A stretch of DNA of 64,000 nt from Candidatus Obscuribacterales bacterium (GCA_019752635.1 JAIELX010000044.1:185500-249499); one strand, 5' to 3'. Shown: positions 53,031 through 62,196, counted from the stretch's first letter. Notes: generated by a model from the sequence alone, not told the origin. Made by a program: numbers and translations.

Positions 53031-53073
53031 CGAACAGGCAAGAGTCATGAGACTTTTTTCTGATTGTTGTCGC
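53022..53073 (+). repeat. Duplicated gene start (relic copy)
   Basis: This stretch resembles 54653-54706, with a common CGAACAGG, an AGAG, ATGAGACTT at the same distance and TTGTTGTCGC. The other copy contains the start of the TPR gene. Here two bases are missing after ATGAGACT, which shifts the frame, so this looks like a dead copy of the same gene start. It overlaps the last codons of the response regulator. Confidence 0.55.
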
Positions 53074-53672
53074 CATCACCTGCAGACTCGAACAAGTCCG
53101 AGATTTCCTCAACAATTTCTCACCCATTGTCGAATACATTCTTCTATAGAGTGCTTCTTGCCTAGTTGTCCATGTCAGAGCTGACACCTGGTAGCCGTTC
53201 CACATATTCGCAGAGAACCCAGAAGGTTCGTTGAGAATGCAAATCGAAATTCCTGGAGACTGACTATGCTTAAAGATTGAATCATTGACAGTCTGGAGAG
53301 GCAGCCATCAGCGCCGACAGATCGCAAAAGAAGCGGACGTAGCGGTTAATTCGCGATTTTCGGTTGACGCTGAGTCGGATCTTTTGAACGTTCAGAGGCT
53401 ATACGCGGCGGCACAGAACTTCGCCATATGATCCTTATGACCGAAAATAATGAACTTTCACTGGACTGCGACTGATTTCCGATAAGAACGCAATTGTCCA
53501 TCCTACTAGGCTCGCACAAGGATGTGCAAACCTTAGCGGTTTCAACGCGGGGCCTTTCCTCCTCTGAGTGTTTGCAAAAAATGAGTGACGAAACTCTCAA
53601 CAAGATTGCTGACGCCTAATTTAACGCGACGCCAGCGAGAATGGATGAGAGCACCAGCATAAGGAGAATTGT
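53031..53672. other. Non-coding stretch of about 640 bases with relics
   Basis: Open frames are short and unlike known families. It includes the dead gene start near 53046 and the second 22-base element at 53108-53129. The rest shows nothing I can assign. It probably represents a decayed gene between the response regulator and the next hypothetical gene. Confidence 0.5.
53108..53129 (+). repeat. 22-base element, copy 2
   Basis: Differs by one base from 50496-50517 (CTCAACAATTTCTCAC then C instead of A). It lies inside the relic region after the response regulator, so it may be the remains of a promoter that once served a lost gene. Confidence 0.5.
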
Positions 53673-54491
53673 ATGCCTCTATTCCTAGATAAGACTGATG
53701 GTGACGGTGGAGACTTAACCGCTGTTCCCTCCAAACTGATGGACGAGTTTCTTGAAGTTGTTGCAAATTTACCATTCATGAAGGACCCCAAGATCGAGAG
53801 TCCTTCAAGTTTACCCAACCTGGAATTAGTCGAAAAATCCTCCAGTGTCGACCTTGGCGACTTGGCTGCGTCGAGCGCAAGCATTAACACCACCGCAGGC
53901 TCCATGCAGATCCGCGAGCAAGACAGTACGACAGACAATTCCAAAATCGCACCAAATTTAGAAGCTGTCAGGGGCGCGGGGCTCGCGGAGAAGGTGCACA
54001 CTTCTCTCCTGCGTGCCAAGGCTGATTCTTCGGGCTTTGCGTCGATAGTCGAAACCAACTTCTTTGAAGTTCCGGATCTGAAAGACCTGAAAACGCAGCC
54101 GGTCAATCTAAACGAGGGGAACAGCGGTGTGCTACGCCGACAAGCTCCGCCAGCTGCGCAGAGCCAGAGCCGTGAACCCAGCGATCTTATCAGAGCCTCA
54201 ATGGACTTGAGCTGTCCGATGATTGGGATTGGAGAAAAGCTCCTGCCTCTTTTGTCTTCAAGGAGCGGTCGCGTTGCAGGAGAGCTAGACTCGATTGGAC
54301 AAGATTATGTCAGCCTCGAGGAAAGCGTTCAAGATGCTCGGTTGAGAGGAGGTGTTTCTCCGGTACAGTTGCTTATTTTCAATCAAGCGCTGTTTTCTTT
54401 GGCGCAGCGTCTGGATAAGTTGGGCGAAACCCCGAAGGAGCGACCAGTGAGGGGAGCAGACACAAGTGCGGGCAGAAAACCTTCTAGATGA
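53673..54491 (+). CDS. Uncharacterised low-complexity protein
   Basis: A 272-residue protein. The ATG has a strong AAGGAG site. No signal peptide, membrane helix or catalytic motif is seen. The first half is Ser, Asp and Leu-rich and probably disordered. The last third is more ordered, with SPVQLLIFNQALFSLAQRLD forming a likely helix. This C-terminal pattern recalls small helical export or secretion accessory proteins, but the resemblance is weak and no function is claimed. It precedes the TPR/sensor-kinase operon by about 190 bases on the same strand. Confidence 0.65.
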   Translation: MPLFLDKTDGDGGDLTAVPSKLMDEFLEVVANLPFMKDPKIESPSSLPNLELVEKSSSVDLGDLAASSASINTTAGSMQIREQDSTTDNSKIAPNLEAVRGAGLAEKVHTSLLRAKADSSGFASIVETNFFEVPDLKDLKTQPVNLNEGNSGVLRRQAPPAAQSQSREPSDLIRASMDLSCPMIGIGEKLLPLLSSRSGRVAGELDSIGQDYVSLEESVQDARLRGGVSPVQLLIFNQALFSLAQRLDKLGETPKERPVRGADTSAGRKPSR

Positions 54492-54677
54492 AGCTTCGCA
54501 CCCGACTCCGGTCCACTGACAATTTTGCAACGAAAGCGGGTATAGAGATCAAAAGCTCAAACCGAAAGCTGCCTGTGGTTACCGGCAGATATGGTGCGCT
54601 GGGCCTAACTAAACCGTTCGGAAGAATCTGCGGGGAGATAAGGAGTGCGCGCAAATCCAGGCGAACAGGGCAGAGCG

Positions 54678-55799
54678 ATGAGACTTCTCTTTCTGGTTGT
54701 TGTCGCATTTATGGCGAACACGAAGTGTGGCGCTGAGCAAGATCTCCCGGGAAGGAGCGCAGACGAGACAAAGTTGGATAGTCTTTTAGACCGTCTTTGT
54801 TCCGCACGAACGGCTGGTAAACACAAGCAAATAGAAGAACTGTTGGCCTTGAAACTCAAAACTTCCCAACAGTATTTCAAGCGCGCATCGTTCGTCATGA
54901 AAAGCATGGAGAATTCAAACGGTGTGTATGCCGCGTCTGTTTTGCATGACTTCGAAACTGGCCACGACCTTGCTCGCGGACACAAGTACGGGGACCAATT
55001 GTTGACCGCGCGGATGCACCATGCCTGGTGGTGTGCGCACGATCGGACCGCGGTTGCAAACTTTTCAGCTCAGCTTTTAAAAAAATATCCGACGGAGAAG
55101 AACTACCTGGAGTGCTGTCGGTTAAACGAATTTGCAGGAAACATATCACTTGCACGCCGGGAGTTGGAGCAAGCCTGTAGGCTTTCCTGTGTAAATTTAA
55201 CGGCGTTGGGAATTTTCTACGCGAAGGACCATAACTATCTGCGGTCGATGAAGGTACTGGACTCTGCGGTAAGAAAATTCCCCACAAACTATAACGCTCG
55301 ATTTTCAAGGGCAAAGGTTCTTTGCCTGATGAACAACACAAAGGACTTGGAAAATGAGTTGTCTGCGTTGCAACGGATGGGTAAACCCACTTCCCTTGGC
55401 TTCACTAAGACGCAAGCACAAAGACTCGCACTTGGACATCAGCAGATTGAGAATTCAACTGTGACCTACGACTCGGCTCTTTCGGAATTGGATCTTTCAC
55501 GGAGAATCGAGCGTTTGGAGTCGCGCGGAGTTTCTGCTGATCTTGCAGAAAAAATTGACCTAGGTCAATCTTATGGGATCGCAGGTGCTCCTGAAAAGTC
55601 GATACAGTGTTTCTCAAGACTTCTCAAAGCTGCTCCCGAGGATTATTTGCTTCACTACTATCTCTCTGCCGCCTATCATGCCAGCGGCGACCTTGCCAAG
55701 GCGCGCGCGGAGCGGCAAATGAGCATTCGCTTCTATCAAAGAGAAGCAGAGCGAAACCGTCACTGCGCGTCGTCCTCAAAGGGCGATAGTTTGCCGTGA
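54678..55799 (+). CDS. Exported TPR protein, first gene of the sensor-kinase operon
   Basis: A 373-residue protein from the ATG at 54678. The N-terminus MRLLFLVVVAFMANTKCGAE is a signal peptide. The rest is helical with repeated TPR-like pairs, for example NISLARRELEQACRLSCVN, NYLRSMKVLDSAVRKFPTNY and a clear last unit (GAPEKSIQCFSRLLKAAPED, then LHYYLSAAYHASGDLAKARA). Its TGA overlaps the GTG start of the next gene (GTGA), so translation is coupled. As an exported scaffold made together with two membrane sensor kinases, it may be the partner that detects an envelope signal for them; this is an inference from gene order. Confidence 0.8.
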   Translation: MRLLFLVVVAFMANTKCGAEQDLPGRSADETKLDSLLDRLCSARTAGKHKQIEELLALKLKTSQQYFKRASFVMKSMENSNGVYAASVLHDFETGHDLARGHKYGDQLLTARMHHAWWCAHDRTAVANFSAQLLKKYPTEKNYLECCRLNEFAGNISLARRELEQACRLSCVNLTALGIFYAKDHNYLRSMKVLDSAVRKFPTNYNARFSRAKVLCLMNNTKDLENELSALQRMGKPTSLGFTKTQAQRLALGHQQIENSTVTYDSALSELDLSRRIERLESRGVSADLAEKIDLGQSYGIAGAPEKSIQCFSRLLKAAPEDYLLHYYLSAAYHASGDLAKARAERQMSIRFYQREAERNRHCASSSKGDSLP

Positions 55800-57565
55800 G
55801 GGTCCTTAACACTGGCATCCAACACATTGTTTTGGCGGCGGTCTTACAGCTTGGCTTATGCTTGTTGCTTTCTGTCGTTTTGTATAAGACTGATGAGGCT
55901 CTGCAAGAGGTTTCGCTGGCCAGTCAAGAAGATACTCTGGCATCAAGTATACTTTCGCGCGTCTATTTTTGTCTCACAGAACTTGTGCTGTACGCATATC
56001 ATAAGGACGAGCGCCACTTTCATGCATTCGAGCGTCTTAGTTCAGAATCTAATATCAACGCGCAGCTCAGTTTACTTGCTGGCAAACTGCCGCGGCCGCG
56101 CCTGGACAAACTCAATGAGCTAAATGCAAATGCTGACTTGCTAATCGAAGAGCTGAGCAGATGTGCTTCGTTTTACAGCCACGAGCGGACGGCCTTCGGA
56201 CAATCATATTTCAGGTACAAACTCTCGCACCTAGTTCTACCTCACCTGGCCGCCTTGAGGGAATCTATACAAGCCATTCGGAAACAGTATGACGAAAGGA
56301 TCAACGAGAAAAAAGCGGTCCAATTGAAGGCGCTGCTTAAGCAGCTAGTACTGACCGGACTTATCGGCAACATCCCTTTAACACTTTTTCTCTTGTACTC
56401 TTTCAGTCGCTCTATTACAACCCCACTGGAAACCGTACAAGAAAATTTTACACTGCTAGCAGCTGAGAAGACCCTTTTGAAACCGCTGGACGGCTGCGAT
56501 GAACTGATTCAGCTTGATCAAACATTTCACGAAATGGCCGCCTCGGCCAGAGAGTCTCTGGCCAGAGACAGAGTTATATTTGAGAGCCTTCAGCTCGGGT
56601 TGGTCAGATGCAGCAGCTTGTGGATCGTGAAAGACGTCAATCCCTGGTTGCTCCAGGCTCTCGAATTCACGAAAGAGCAGCTCTCTGGATGCCGGATTCA
56701 GGCTCTACTTCCAGAGTTCAGCATTGATAGCGCGTTCCATCGCCGAATGACACGCTACTGGTGCACTTCTGCGGCAGGCATTCTTGTGCCCATGAATGTT
56801 TCCGTATCACAGGTTGAAACTGAGAGCGGGATTGAATTTCTCGTCAGTCTCATAGATGCACGCCATAGTGTTGAAGGAGAGAAACTGAAGCACGATTTCA
56901 TGATTCTGATTGGCCGTACATTGCAGCAGCCACTGACGGAAATCTCTTCTTGTATCGAAGAACTTCGCGATAATCAATACGGCAGTTTATCCGAGCGCGG
57001 ATCAAAGTCCGCGATTATGGCACACTCAAGCATATCGAGACTAATTTCTCTTACAAATGATTTACTTTATACGGCAGCCGCTGATTCAGCCGCGCTCAAC
57101 CTGGACTTAAGTGCCCAATTGGTTGTCGACATTCTTAATCGTGCGATTGCGGACATCGGCGATGCGGCATTAGTCAAGAATATCGAGTTAGGTGTTAGAT
57201 GCGAACTTGACGATCTCACAACCGTTCTGGTCGACGAACGCCGCCTTATACAGGTCTTGGTCAATTTGCTAACCAACGCAATCAAGTTCACCGATAACGG
57301 AAAACGAGTTGAACTGATTGCCCGTCGAGATATGCAACAACTGATTCTTGAGGTTCTAGATCAGGGGCGTGGAATTCCACCAGAGAAACTAGACAAAGTT
57401 TTCGACCATTTTGTTCAGGTAAACGTTGACGACGCAAAGATAGGTTCCGGATTGGGGCTTTCAATCACTCGAATGATAGTGAACGCGCATGGCGGTTCAA
57501 TATCAGTTTCCAGCAAGATCGATTTTGGAACCTGCTTCACTATCAGGCTCCCGATAACGCAATGA
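55796..57565 (+). CDS. Sensor kinase with intact ATPase domain but no phosphoacceptor His
   Basis: A 589-residue membrane protein. Helices at about 10-30 and 183-203 enclose an external helical domain of about 150 residues. A HAMP-like segment and a PAS-like region (about 255-355) follow. The dimerisation region reads LIGRTLQQPLTEISS; aligned with the downstream protein (MVSHDIRTPITAVKS), Arg374 takes the place of the phosphoacceptor His. The ATPase domain is complete: N box VNLLTNAIKFTDNG (489-502), G1 box DQGRGIPP (522-529), and G2 box GSGLGLSITRM (550-560). It should bind ATP but cannot accept phosphate at the normal position. It overlaps both neighbours by four bases. Confidence 0.9.
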   Translation: MRVLNTGIQHIVLAAVLQLGLCLLLSVVLYKTDEALQEVSLASQEDTLASSILSRVYFCLTELVLYAYHKDERHFHAFERLSSESNINAQLSLLAGKLPRPRLDKLNELNANADLLIEELSRCASFYSHERTAFGQSYFRYKLSHLVLPHLAALRESIQAIRKQYDERINEKKAVQLKALLKQLVLTGLIGNIPLTLFLLYSFSRSITTPLETVQENFTLLAAEKTLLKPLDGCDELIQLDQTFHEMAASARESLARDRVIFESLQLGLVRCSSLWIVKDVNPWLLQALEFTKEQLSGCRIQALLPEFSIDSAFHRRMTRYWCTSAAGILVPMNVSVSQVETESGIEFLVSLIDARHSVEGEKLKHDFMILIGRTLQQPLTEISSCIEELRDNQYGSLSERGSKSAIMAHSSISRLISLTNDLLYTAAADSAALNLDLSAQLVVDILNRAIADIGDAALVKNIELGVRCELDDLTTVLVDERRLIQVLVNLLTNAIKFTDNGKRVELIARRDMQQLILEVLDQGRGIPPEKLDKVFDHFVQVNVDDAKIGSGLGLSITRMIVNAHGGSISVSSKIDFGTCFTIRLPITQ

Positions 57566-59337
57566 AGTTATTTTTCAAAGGCTCGATTGTGACTCTCTTC
57601 GTCTTGGCATTTCAGCTGAGCTTCTATGCTGTTTTGCTCAATCTCTTGCTCGATGCTGAAAGACTGATCGAGCAAGGTGACAATGACCGCGCTATTCATA
57701 GAGAGATCGCCGGCTACTCGCAATCTCTTACCAATGCCATTCTGTACTCCGCAATGTTCGTGTTTATGAAAAGTCGAGATCTATCGAACAGGGTTGAAAC
57801 CAGCGTCGAAAGTTCGGCTCTTCGCATCAGAAAGATCCAATCACTACCGGGGCTGACACGAGAAGACAAGATCAGCACTCAGATTATTGAACAGAAACTT
57901 GCACAACTGCGTGAAGCATGTCTTGAGTCCGTGAGTCCAACCAGGGAAAAGCTCTCTATTCCGTTTTCTCAGGCCTCAAAACAACTTTCTTCGAAAATCA
58001 TTCCTCCCATCATTGAAATTCAGCGCGAAACCGTGGCGCTGCGAGACCGCCACGAGAGGGTCGCAATGTCGGTGACAAATCTCTCTTCCAGAAGCTTGAT
58101 AATCGCCATCGTGGTTGGCGGGATAGTCGGTACAACCCTGCTGATGGTGCTACTGTATGTGGTGTTCGCGAAGTACATTGTCGGTCGTTTCGACCATCTG
58201 GTGCGACTGATCGAAGCCCGCGCTAAAAATCGCGAGCTACCAACGCCTCTAACGGGAAGCGATGAGTTTAGCTCTCTTGATGCAAACTTTCGAAATCTGT
58301 CACATCGACTCTCTGAGACTGCTAAACGAGAAAAAGACATTTTTGAATCGATGCCGGTAGCATTGATTGTCTGCTCTGACGATTGGTTCATTGAGACCAT
58401 GAACGAAACAGCGTGCAAGCTTGTCAAATACACGGCACACGACCTGGTTGGTAAACCGATTGCCAAGATCTGTGATTCGCTGCGGTTCTCGGACTGCACG
58501 CCAGAGAGGGTCGTCCGTTGTACTATTCAAGACAAGAATTCAGAGACTATCGATGTTGAGCTTTCACTATCAGCATTTTTGCAAGATGGCCGTGCAAGAC
58601 GTTTGGTTTGCTTCATGGATGCCCGAGAGCAGGCGGAAGTGGAGCGCCTGAAGCAACAATATGTGGCGATGGTCAGCCACGATATACGGACGCCGATCAC
58701 TGCTGTTAAGTCATTTCTTAGCGTGGTGGAGGACAATGTGTACGGACAAATCTCCGACCGGGGCCGGCATTCAGTACAGAGGTCGCAGGCGTCGACTGAA
58801 TCATTGCTTCGACTGACGCAGAGTTTATTGGACCTGGCCAAGAATGAGCAGAACAGGAGCGTTGTTGTTAGATCGGCGTGCTCTATAAACGATCTAATTG
58901 CCAAAGCACTGGACTCACTTGCCGCCGATCCACGCGCGCGCGAAATGGAACTAGCCGCTTCGAACTCAGCAAAAATCGACACAGTTCTGTTGGAAGAAGC
59001 GAAGTTGCTGCGTGTGTTTGAAGGTTTGTTGAAGAGCCTCTTATCAGAGGATGCAGCGAATCTCCCTGCGGGTATAAGCGTTGTTGCCGACTTCTCGAAT
59101 CAGACTCTAGAGGTCACCATGACTAGCCACCAACCTAGCAAGATTGAAGATTCGCATTCTCGATCACCACAGCAGCAGCAGTTTTCTCAGCCTGAAGAAG
59201 CCTTTGTGGATAGTGGAGAGCTTCTCATATGCAGATTGATGATAGAGTCCTTCGGTGGAAGCGTAAGCATACAAAATTTGGCAAACGGAGCGCGTTGCAT
59301 CAAAGTCAGTCTTCCTGCCCGGGAAGCCCCGGGCTAG
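57562..59337 (+). CDS. Sensor kinase with intact His box but degenerate ATPase domain
   Basis: A 591-residue membrane protein with the same layout as the upstream gene: helices at about 7-29 and 179-202, an external helical domain, HAMP, and a PAS-like domain (about 255-355). The His box is canonical, MVSHDIRTPITAVKSF with His373. The ATPase domain has decayed: the N box reads FEGLLKSLLSED (Asn to Gly and Ser), the G1 site is VTMTSHQPSK with no DxGxG, a poly-Gln stretch replaces the lid, and the G2 site is DSGELLICRLM. It should be phosphorylated but not bind ATP by the normal site. The ATG overlaps the upstream TGA (ATGA), so both are made together. The partner kinase is the probable donor. 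Confidence 0.9.
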   Translation: MKLFFKGSIVTLFVLAFQLSFYAVLLNLLLDAERLIEQGDNDRAIHREIAGYSQSLTNAILYSAMFVFMKSRDLSNRVETSVESSALRIRKIQSLPGLTREDKISTQIIEQKLAQLREACLESVSPTREKLSIPFSQASKQLSSKIIPPIIEIQRETVALRDRHERVAMSVTNLSSRSLIIAIVVGGIVGTTLLMVLLYVVFAKYIVGRFDHLVRLIEARAKNRELPTPLTGSDEFSSLDANFRNLSHRLSETAKREKDIFESMPVALIVCSDDWFIETMNETACKLVKYTAHDLVGKPIAKICDSLRFSDCTPERVVRCTIQDKNSETIDVELSLSAFLQDGRARRLVCFMDAREQAEVERLKQQYVAMVSHDIRTPITAVKSFLSVVEDNVYGQISDRGRHSVQRSQASTESLLRLTQSLLDLAKNEQNRSVVVRSACSINDLIAKALDSLAADPRAREMELAASNSAKIDTVLLEEAKLLRVFEGLLKSLLSEDAANLPAGISVVADFSNQTLEVTMTSHQPSKIEDSHSRSPQQQQFSQPEEAFVDSGELLICRLMIESFGGSVSIQNLANGARCIKVSLPAREAPG

Positions 59338-59411
59338 TCCACGGGGACTACAGGTGTGCGCACAGTCGAAGGGCAAGGCAGTCAGAGCGCATAACCACCG
59401 AAGTAATAAGG

Positions 59412-60764
59412 CTACTCACCGCCGAACTGCTTTAGCACGTTTTGCATTTGCTGCATTTGATTTTGTAGATTGCCAATGCCGCCGCCTTGTTCGCCATCGC
59501 CGCCGAGCCCGCCAAGGCCTCCCAGTCCATCCGTTCCTCTGCCGGAATCTTGTCCACCTTGCATAATGCCCGCTCCGAAGCTGCCCAAAGATGGTGCTGG
59601 TGCAGCACCTCGATCTAAGTAGCCGCGCAGTAGAATTTTATTCAGATAATTTCCGTTTTGATCGTAACTAACAGATGCCGCCTGGCAATAAAGTCTATCG
59701 TTGCCTTTCTTTGTGAACCTTAGGACGCTCTCGGTATATGAATCTTTCACCTTGGTGGCACTACGCTCGGTATCATGAGTAACAATCTGCTGCTCCATAA
59801 CATCATTAGAAAGCTGCGTCAATTTATTCTTCATGAGTTCGCTGCTTATTTGATTCCCTGTGACACCACTGGTAGCGCCGCCAAGGTCCCCCAGAGGCAA
59901 TGCAAATGCAGGAACTTGCATATTCCCAATCATTGGATTGTCGGCGCCGCCACCCAAGGCACCTAACAGGGCACCCATGGGTGAAGCACTCATTGACTGA
60001 ACAGCCTCGGTCATACTCTTAGAAAAAACAACCTGCGTTGGTTTTACCTCTGTGGAATTATTCGATCCCTCGTAAAATGTCACGCTACAGCGCCCTTGAG
60101 TACCGGGTGTTGCCATCTTCTTTTGCTTCTCCGCCTCAGCCGGGTCGAATTCGTAAGACCTCTGATCAAAATCGACCATAGTGATGGTCATGTCGCCAGA
60201 CCAGGTTCCTCTCCAGTTACTGGGAAAGGAAGACGCCTTAGCCACAATTTGCTCCCTGGATGTTCCGGCCTTGAGCAAAGAACTCGCTGAGTCTGTTTTC
60301 GCCATTTGAGAGTTCATCTTCGTTTGTTTTGCGGTCGCCTTCAAAAGTGGCTTGTCATCCAAGCTGGTGTCGCGAATGGGAACCATCGCCTTGAGTTTAA
60401 GAGGAATTCGGGCCCCCTTGCCACTGACCAACTCCTCAATTCTCCCTGTTAACATTAGTGTGCGACCAGTGGATGGCGGAGCCTGACTCGAGGGTTCAGC
60501 AATTGGAGCCGGCGTAGCGACCGGCAGGGGCTTGGCGAGGTTCGAGGATAGAGGGGGCGACCCTGTAGATCCCACCGAATCCGGAGGAAAATCATTCGAA
60601 GGGAACTTGTGTCGGGCAGGGACGGACTGTTGCTGACCGGGAGCTTTTCCGTCTATGGTCCAGGTACTTCCGAACGCACCATCATCCGCGCGCCCGGCGG
60701 TCTGAAAAGCTGCAAGCGCTACCCAAGTCAGTAGAATCAACTCCTTCGTTCCGAACCTTTTCAT
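59412..60764 (-). CDS. Exported protein with Gly-rich C-terminus
   Basis: A 450-residue protein from the ATG at 60764 (CGAGGA upstream). The N-terminus MKRFGTKELILLTWVALAAF leads to a signal cleavage near GRA-DD. A Pro/Ser-rich linker to about residue 100 is followed by a beta-rich region with GTWSGDMTITMVDFDQRSYE and CSVTFYEG, which looks like a lipocalin-like or calycin-type strand pattern, although this is not certain. The C-terminus is a Gly/Gln-rich tail (repeats of GLGG and QMQQMQ). It is convergent with the sensor-kinase operon. No function is assigned. Confidence 0.7.
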   Translation of the reverse strand: MKRFGTKELILLTWVALAAFQTAGRADDGAFGSTWTIDGKAPGQQQSVPARHKFPSNDFPPDSVGSTGSPPLSSNLAKPLPVATPAPIAEPSSQAPPSTGRTLMLTGRIEELVSGKGARIPLKLKAMVPIRDTSLDDKPLLKATAKQTKMNSQMAKTDSASSLLKAGTSREQIVAKASSFPSNWRGTWSGDMTITMVDFDQRSYEFDPAEAEKQKKMATPGTQGRCSVTFYEGSNNSTEVKPTQVVFSKSMTEAVQSMSASPMGALLGALGGGADNPMIGNMQVPAFALPLGDLGGATSGVTGNQISSELMKNKLTQLSNDVMEQQIVTHDTERSATKVKDSYTESVLRFTKKGNDRLYCQAASVSYDQNGNYLNKILLRGYLDRGAAPAPSLGSFGAGIMQGGQDSGRGTDGLGGLGGLGGDGEQGGGIGNLQNQMQQMQNVLKQFGGE

Positions 60765-61005
60765 CAAGCTAATCCTCGGATTCTCTTTCCTTAATACAAC
60801 ATGCCCGATTTGCTCTGGCTGTATTGCGTCTGGAAAAAAGCGGACCGTGCGGCGGAGCGGGCAAAGCAACTTTAGGGCTGTGTTCTGCTCAGAACGGAGG
60901 ATGCAGGACGGACGGTTGCATTTTGTCTTTCTCTTGTTGCGTGCAGCCGAGCTGCTAACAAGACCAACTCAAAAGAACGTCATCATCTGTCTGTGCTTCC
61001 GCGAC

Positions 61006-61504
61006 ATCAACCGGACCCATAAAGTTCCATGATTTTGACCGCTACCGAGAGACCTCTGAGAAATGCGCTTTCAACCCTGGCGCCTTGGCACCAATCTCCA
61101 CAATATGCGAAGTTTAAGTCGCGTTCAAACAGACAACCTGTTGACCGCGGTGCTACTGGTGCCGCGTATCTCCACTTGTGCACGGTCGCGAAGTGCCGAA
61201 TCGGGAGCTGGATTTTAGGTCTTTGCTCTTACGTGAGGCAGCCCTTCGAAGCCCGGACGAACTTGCCTTGCCAGGCAGAAGCGGTCCCCAAAAGAACAAG
61301 ACGGGAGAGAAATTTTTCGAATCTAACATCTCTTGCTGTGAAGTACTGTGCACCAAAGTCGAAAGCATTGTCATCATTTTTGATTGAAGCCAATCTGCCT
61401 TCAGTAGAGCGTGACTTATCGAAGACAGTAACTTCAATACCATGAGAAAGCTGACTGGGCACGGGCAATTCTCGGTAACAGAAAACATTAGCGATGGAAG
61501 CCAC
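61006..61504 (-). pseudogene. Relic of a renalase-like FAD-dependent oxidoreductase
   Basis: Minus strand. Fragments of the N-terminus (GIEVTVFDKSRSTEGRLAS and AFDFGAQYFTARD) and of the C-terminus (RDLNFAYCGDWCQGARVESA followed by FLRGLSVAV, ending at the TGA at 61006) are readable but in different frames and only about 40 residues apart. The middle of the enzyme is gone. The first Rossmann loop is also missing. This pattern is that of the deduced NAD/FAD-dependent amine-oxidase family (COG3380-like). It cannot give a working flavoprotein. Confidence 0.8.
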
Positions 61505-61652
61505 CGATAAGATTGGTTAGATTGGTACGTGAGGCAATACTACGATACGCAGGCGGTGGCGCCCCATTCTTAAAGCGCGCACATATGGGCGTTTTTATCC
61601 CTGCCAGTGTTTTACGCTCGACCTGGAATCTCTGGACTGCTGAACGTTCGGC

Positions 61653-62102
61653 CTACGACACGCCGGTCTCAAGGTTTCTCTTCTCCCAGTCCGTTAGCTG
61701 ATGCAGAATTTCTGTCATTAGTGATTCTGGAGCCTCACTTACGCGTTTGTAGAGTGGTTTCATCATCTCGCTGGGAGGCAGATGAAGTCCACCCCAACGC
61801 ACCATCTCCAACAATATTGGCAGCAAATCTTTGCCGGACTGAGTCAAATAATATAGCTTTCGAGTTCTGTTTGACGGGTGGGATATCTCGTTAATTATGC
61901 CCGCCGACTTGAGGCGTTTTAGCCTCTGCGAGAGTATGTTCGTAGCAATTGATTCAGGGCTGTTGAGAAACTCTTTGTACTCGTGTTTGCCAAAGAAAAA
62001 GAGGTCCCGAATTACCAAAAGTGTCCAGCGGTCACCAAAAATGTCCAAGACATTGCTGATGACACAGGGCGATCGTGGAGCTTCTTTTGAATCTTTCGGC
62101 AT
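61653..62102 (-). CDS. HxlR-family transcription regulator
   Basis: A 149-residue winged-helix protein from the ATG at 62102. The frame is open upstream, but an upstream start would run into the operator region. It contains the HxlR/DUF24 hallmarks: SPCVISNVLDIFGDRWTLLV and IRDLFFFG, then SPESIATNILSQRLKRLKSA, GIINE and RKLYYLTQSGKDLLPIL. The family senses redox, aldehydes or other small molecules and often represses itself and a divergent gene. Two palindromic boxes lie between it and the divergent GNAT gene. The inducer is unknown. Confidence 0.93.
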   Translation of the reverse strand: MPKDSKEAPRSPCVISNVLDIFGDRWTLLVIRDLFFFGKHEYKEFLNSPESIATNILSQRLKRLKSAGIINEISHPSNRTRKLYYLTQSGKDLLPILLEMVRWGGLHLPPSEMMKPLYKRVSEAPESLMTEILHQLTDWEKRNLETGVS

Positions 62103-62121
62103 AATTTGGATTCTATCATTC

Positions 62122-62176
62122 ACTTGCATTTTGCAAGTACGCTCGGGTAGAATTAAGTTACTTGCGTTTTGCAAGT
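62122..62176. promoter_or_regulatory. Paired palindromic operators between HxlR and GNAT genes
   Basis: Two 17-base boxes, ACTTGCATTTTGCAAGT (62122-62138) and ACTTGCGTTTTGCAAGT (62160-62176), share the arms ACTTGC/GCAAGT and differ by one base. Their centres are 38 bases apart. They lie between the divergent HxlR and GNAT starts, where an HxlR protein would be expected to bind. Confidence 0.75.
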
Positions 62177-62196
62177 GATTGGGCGAGGGTAAATTG

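Noticed and set aside
58020..58499. Minus-strand frame of 159 residues
   Set aside because: Antisense to the second sensor kinase and very Ser/Arg-rich, as expected for a shadow frame.
59480..59545. Short tandem GCC/CCG-rich repeats
   Set aside because: They encode the Gly-rich tail of the exported protein at 59412-60764 and are not a CRISPR or satellite.
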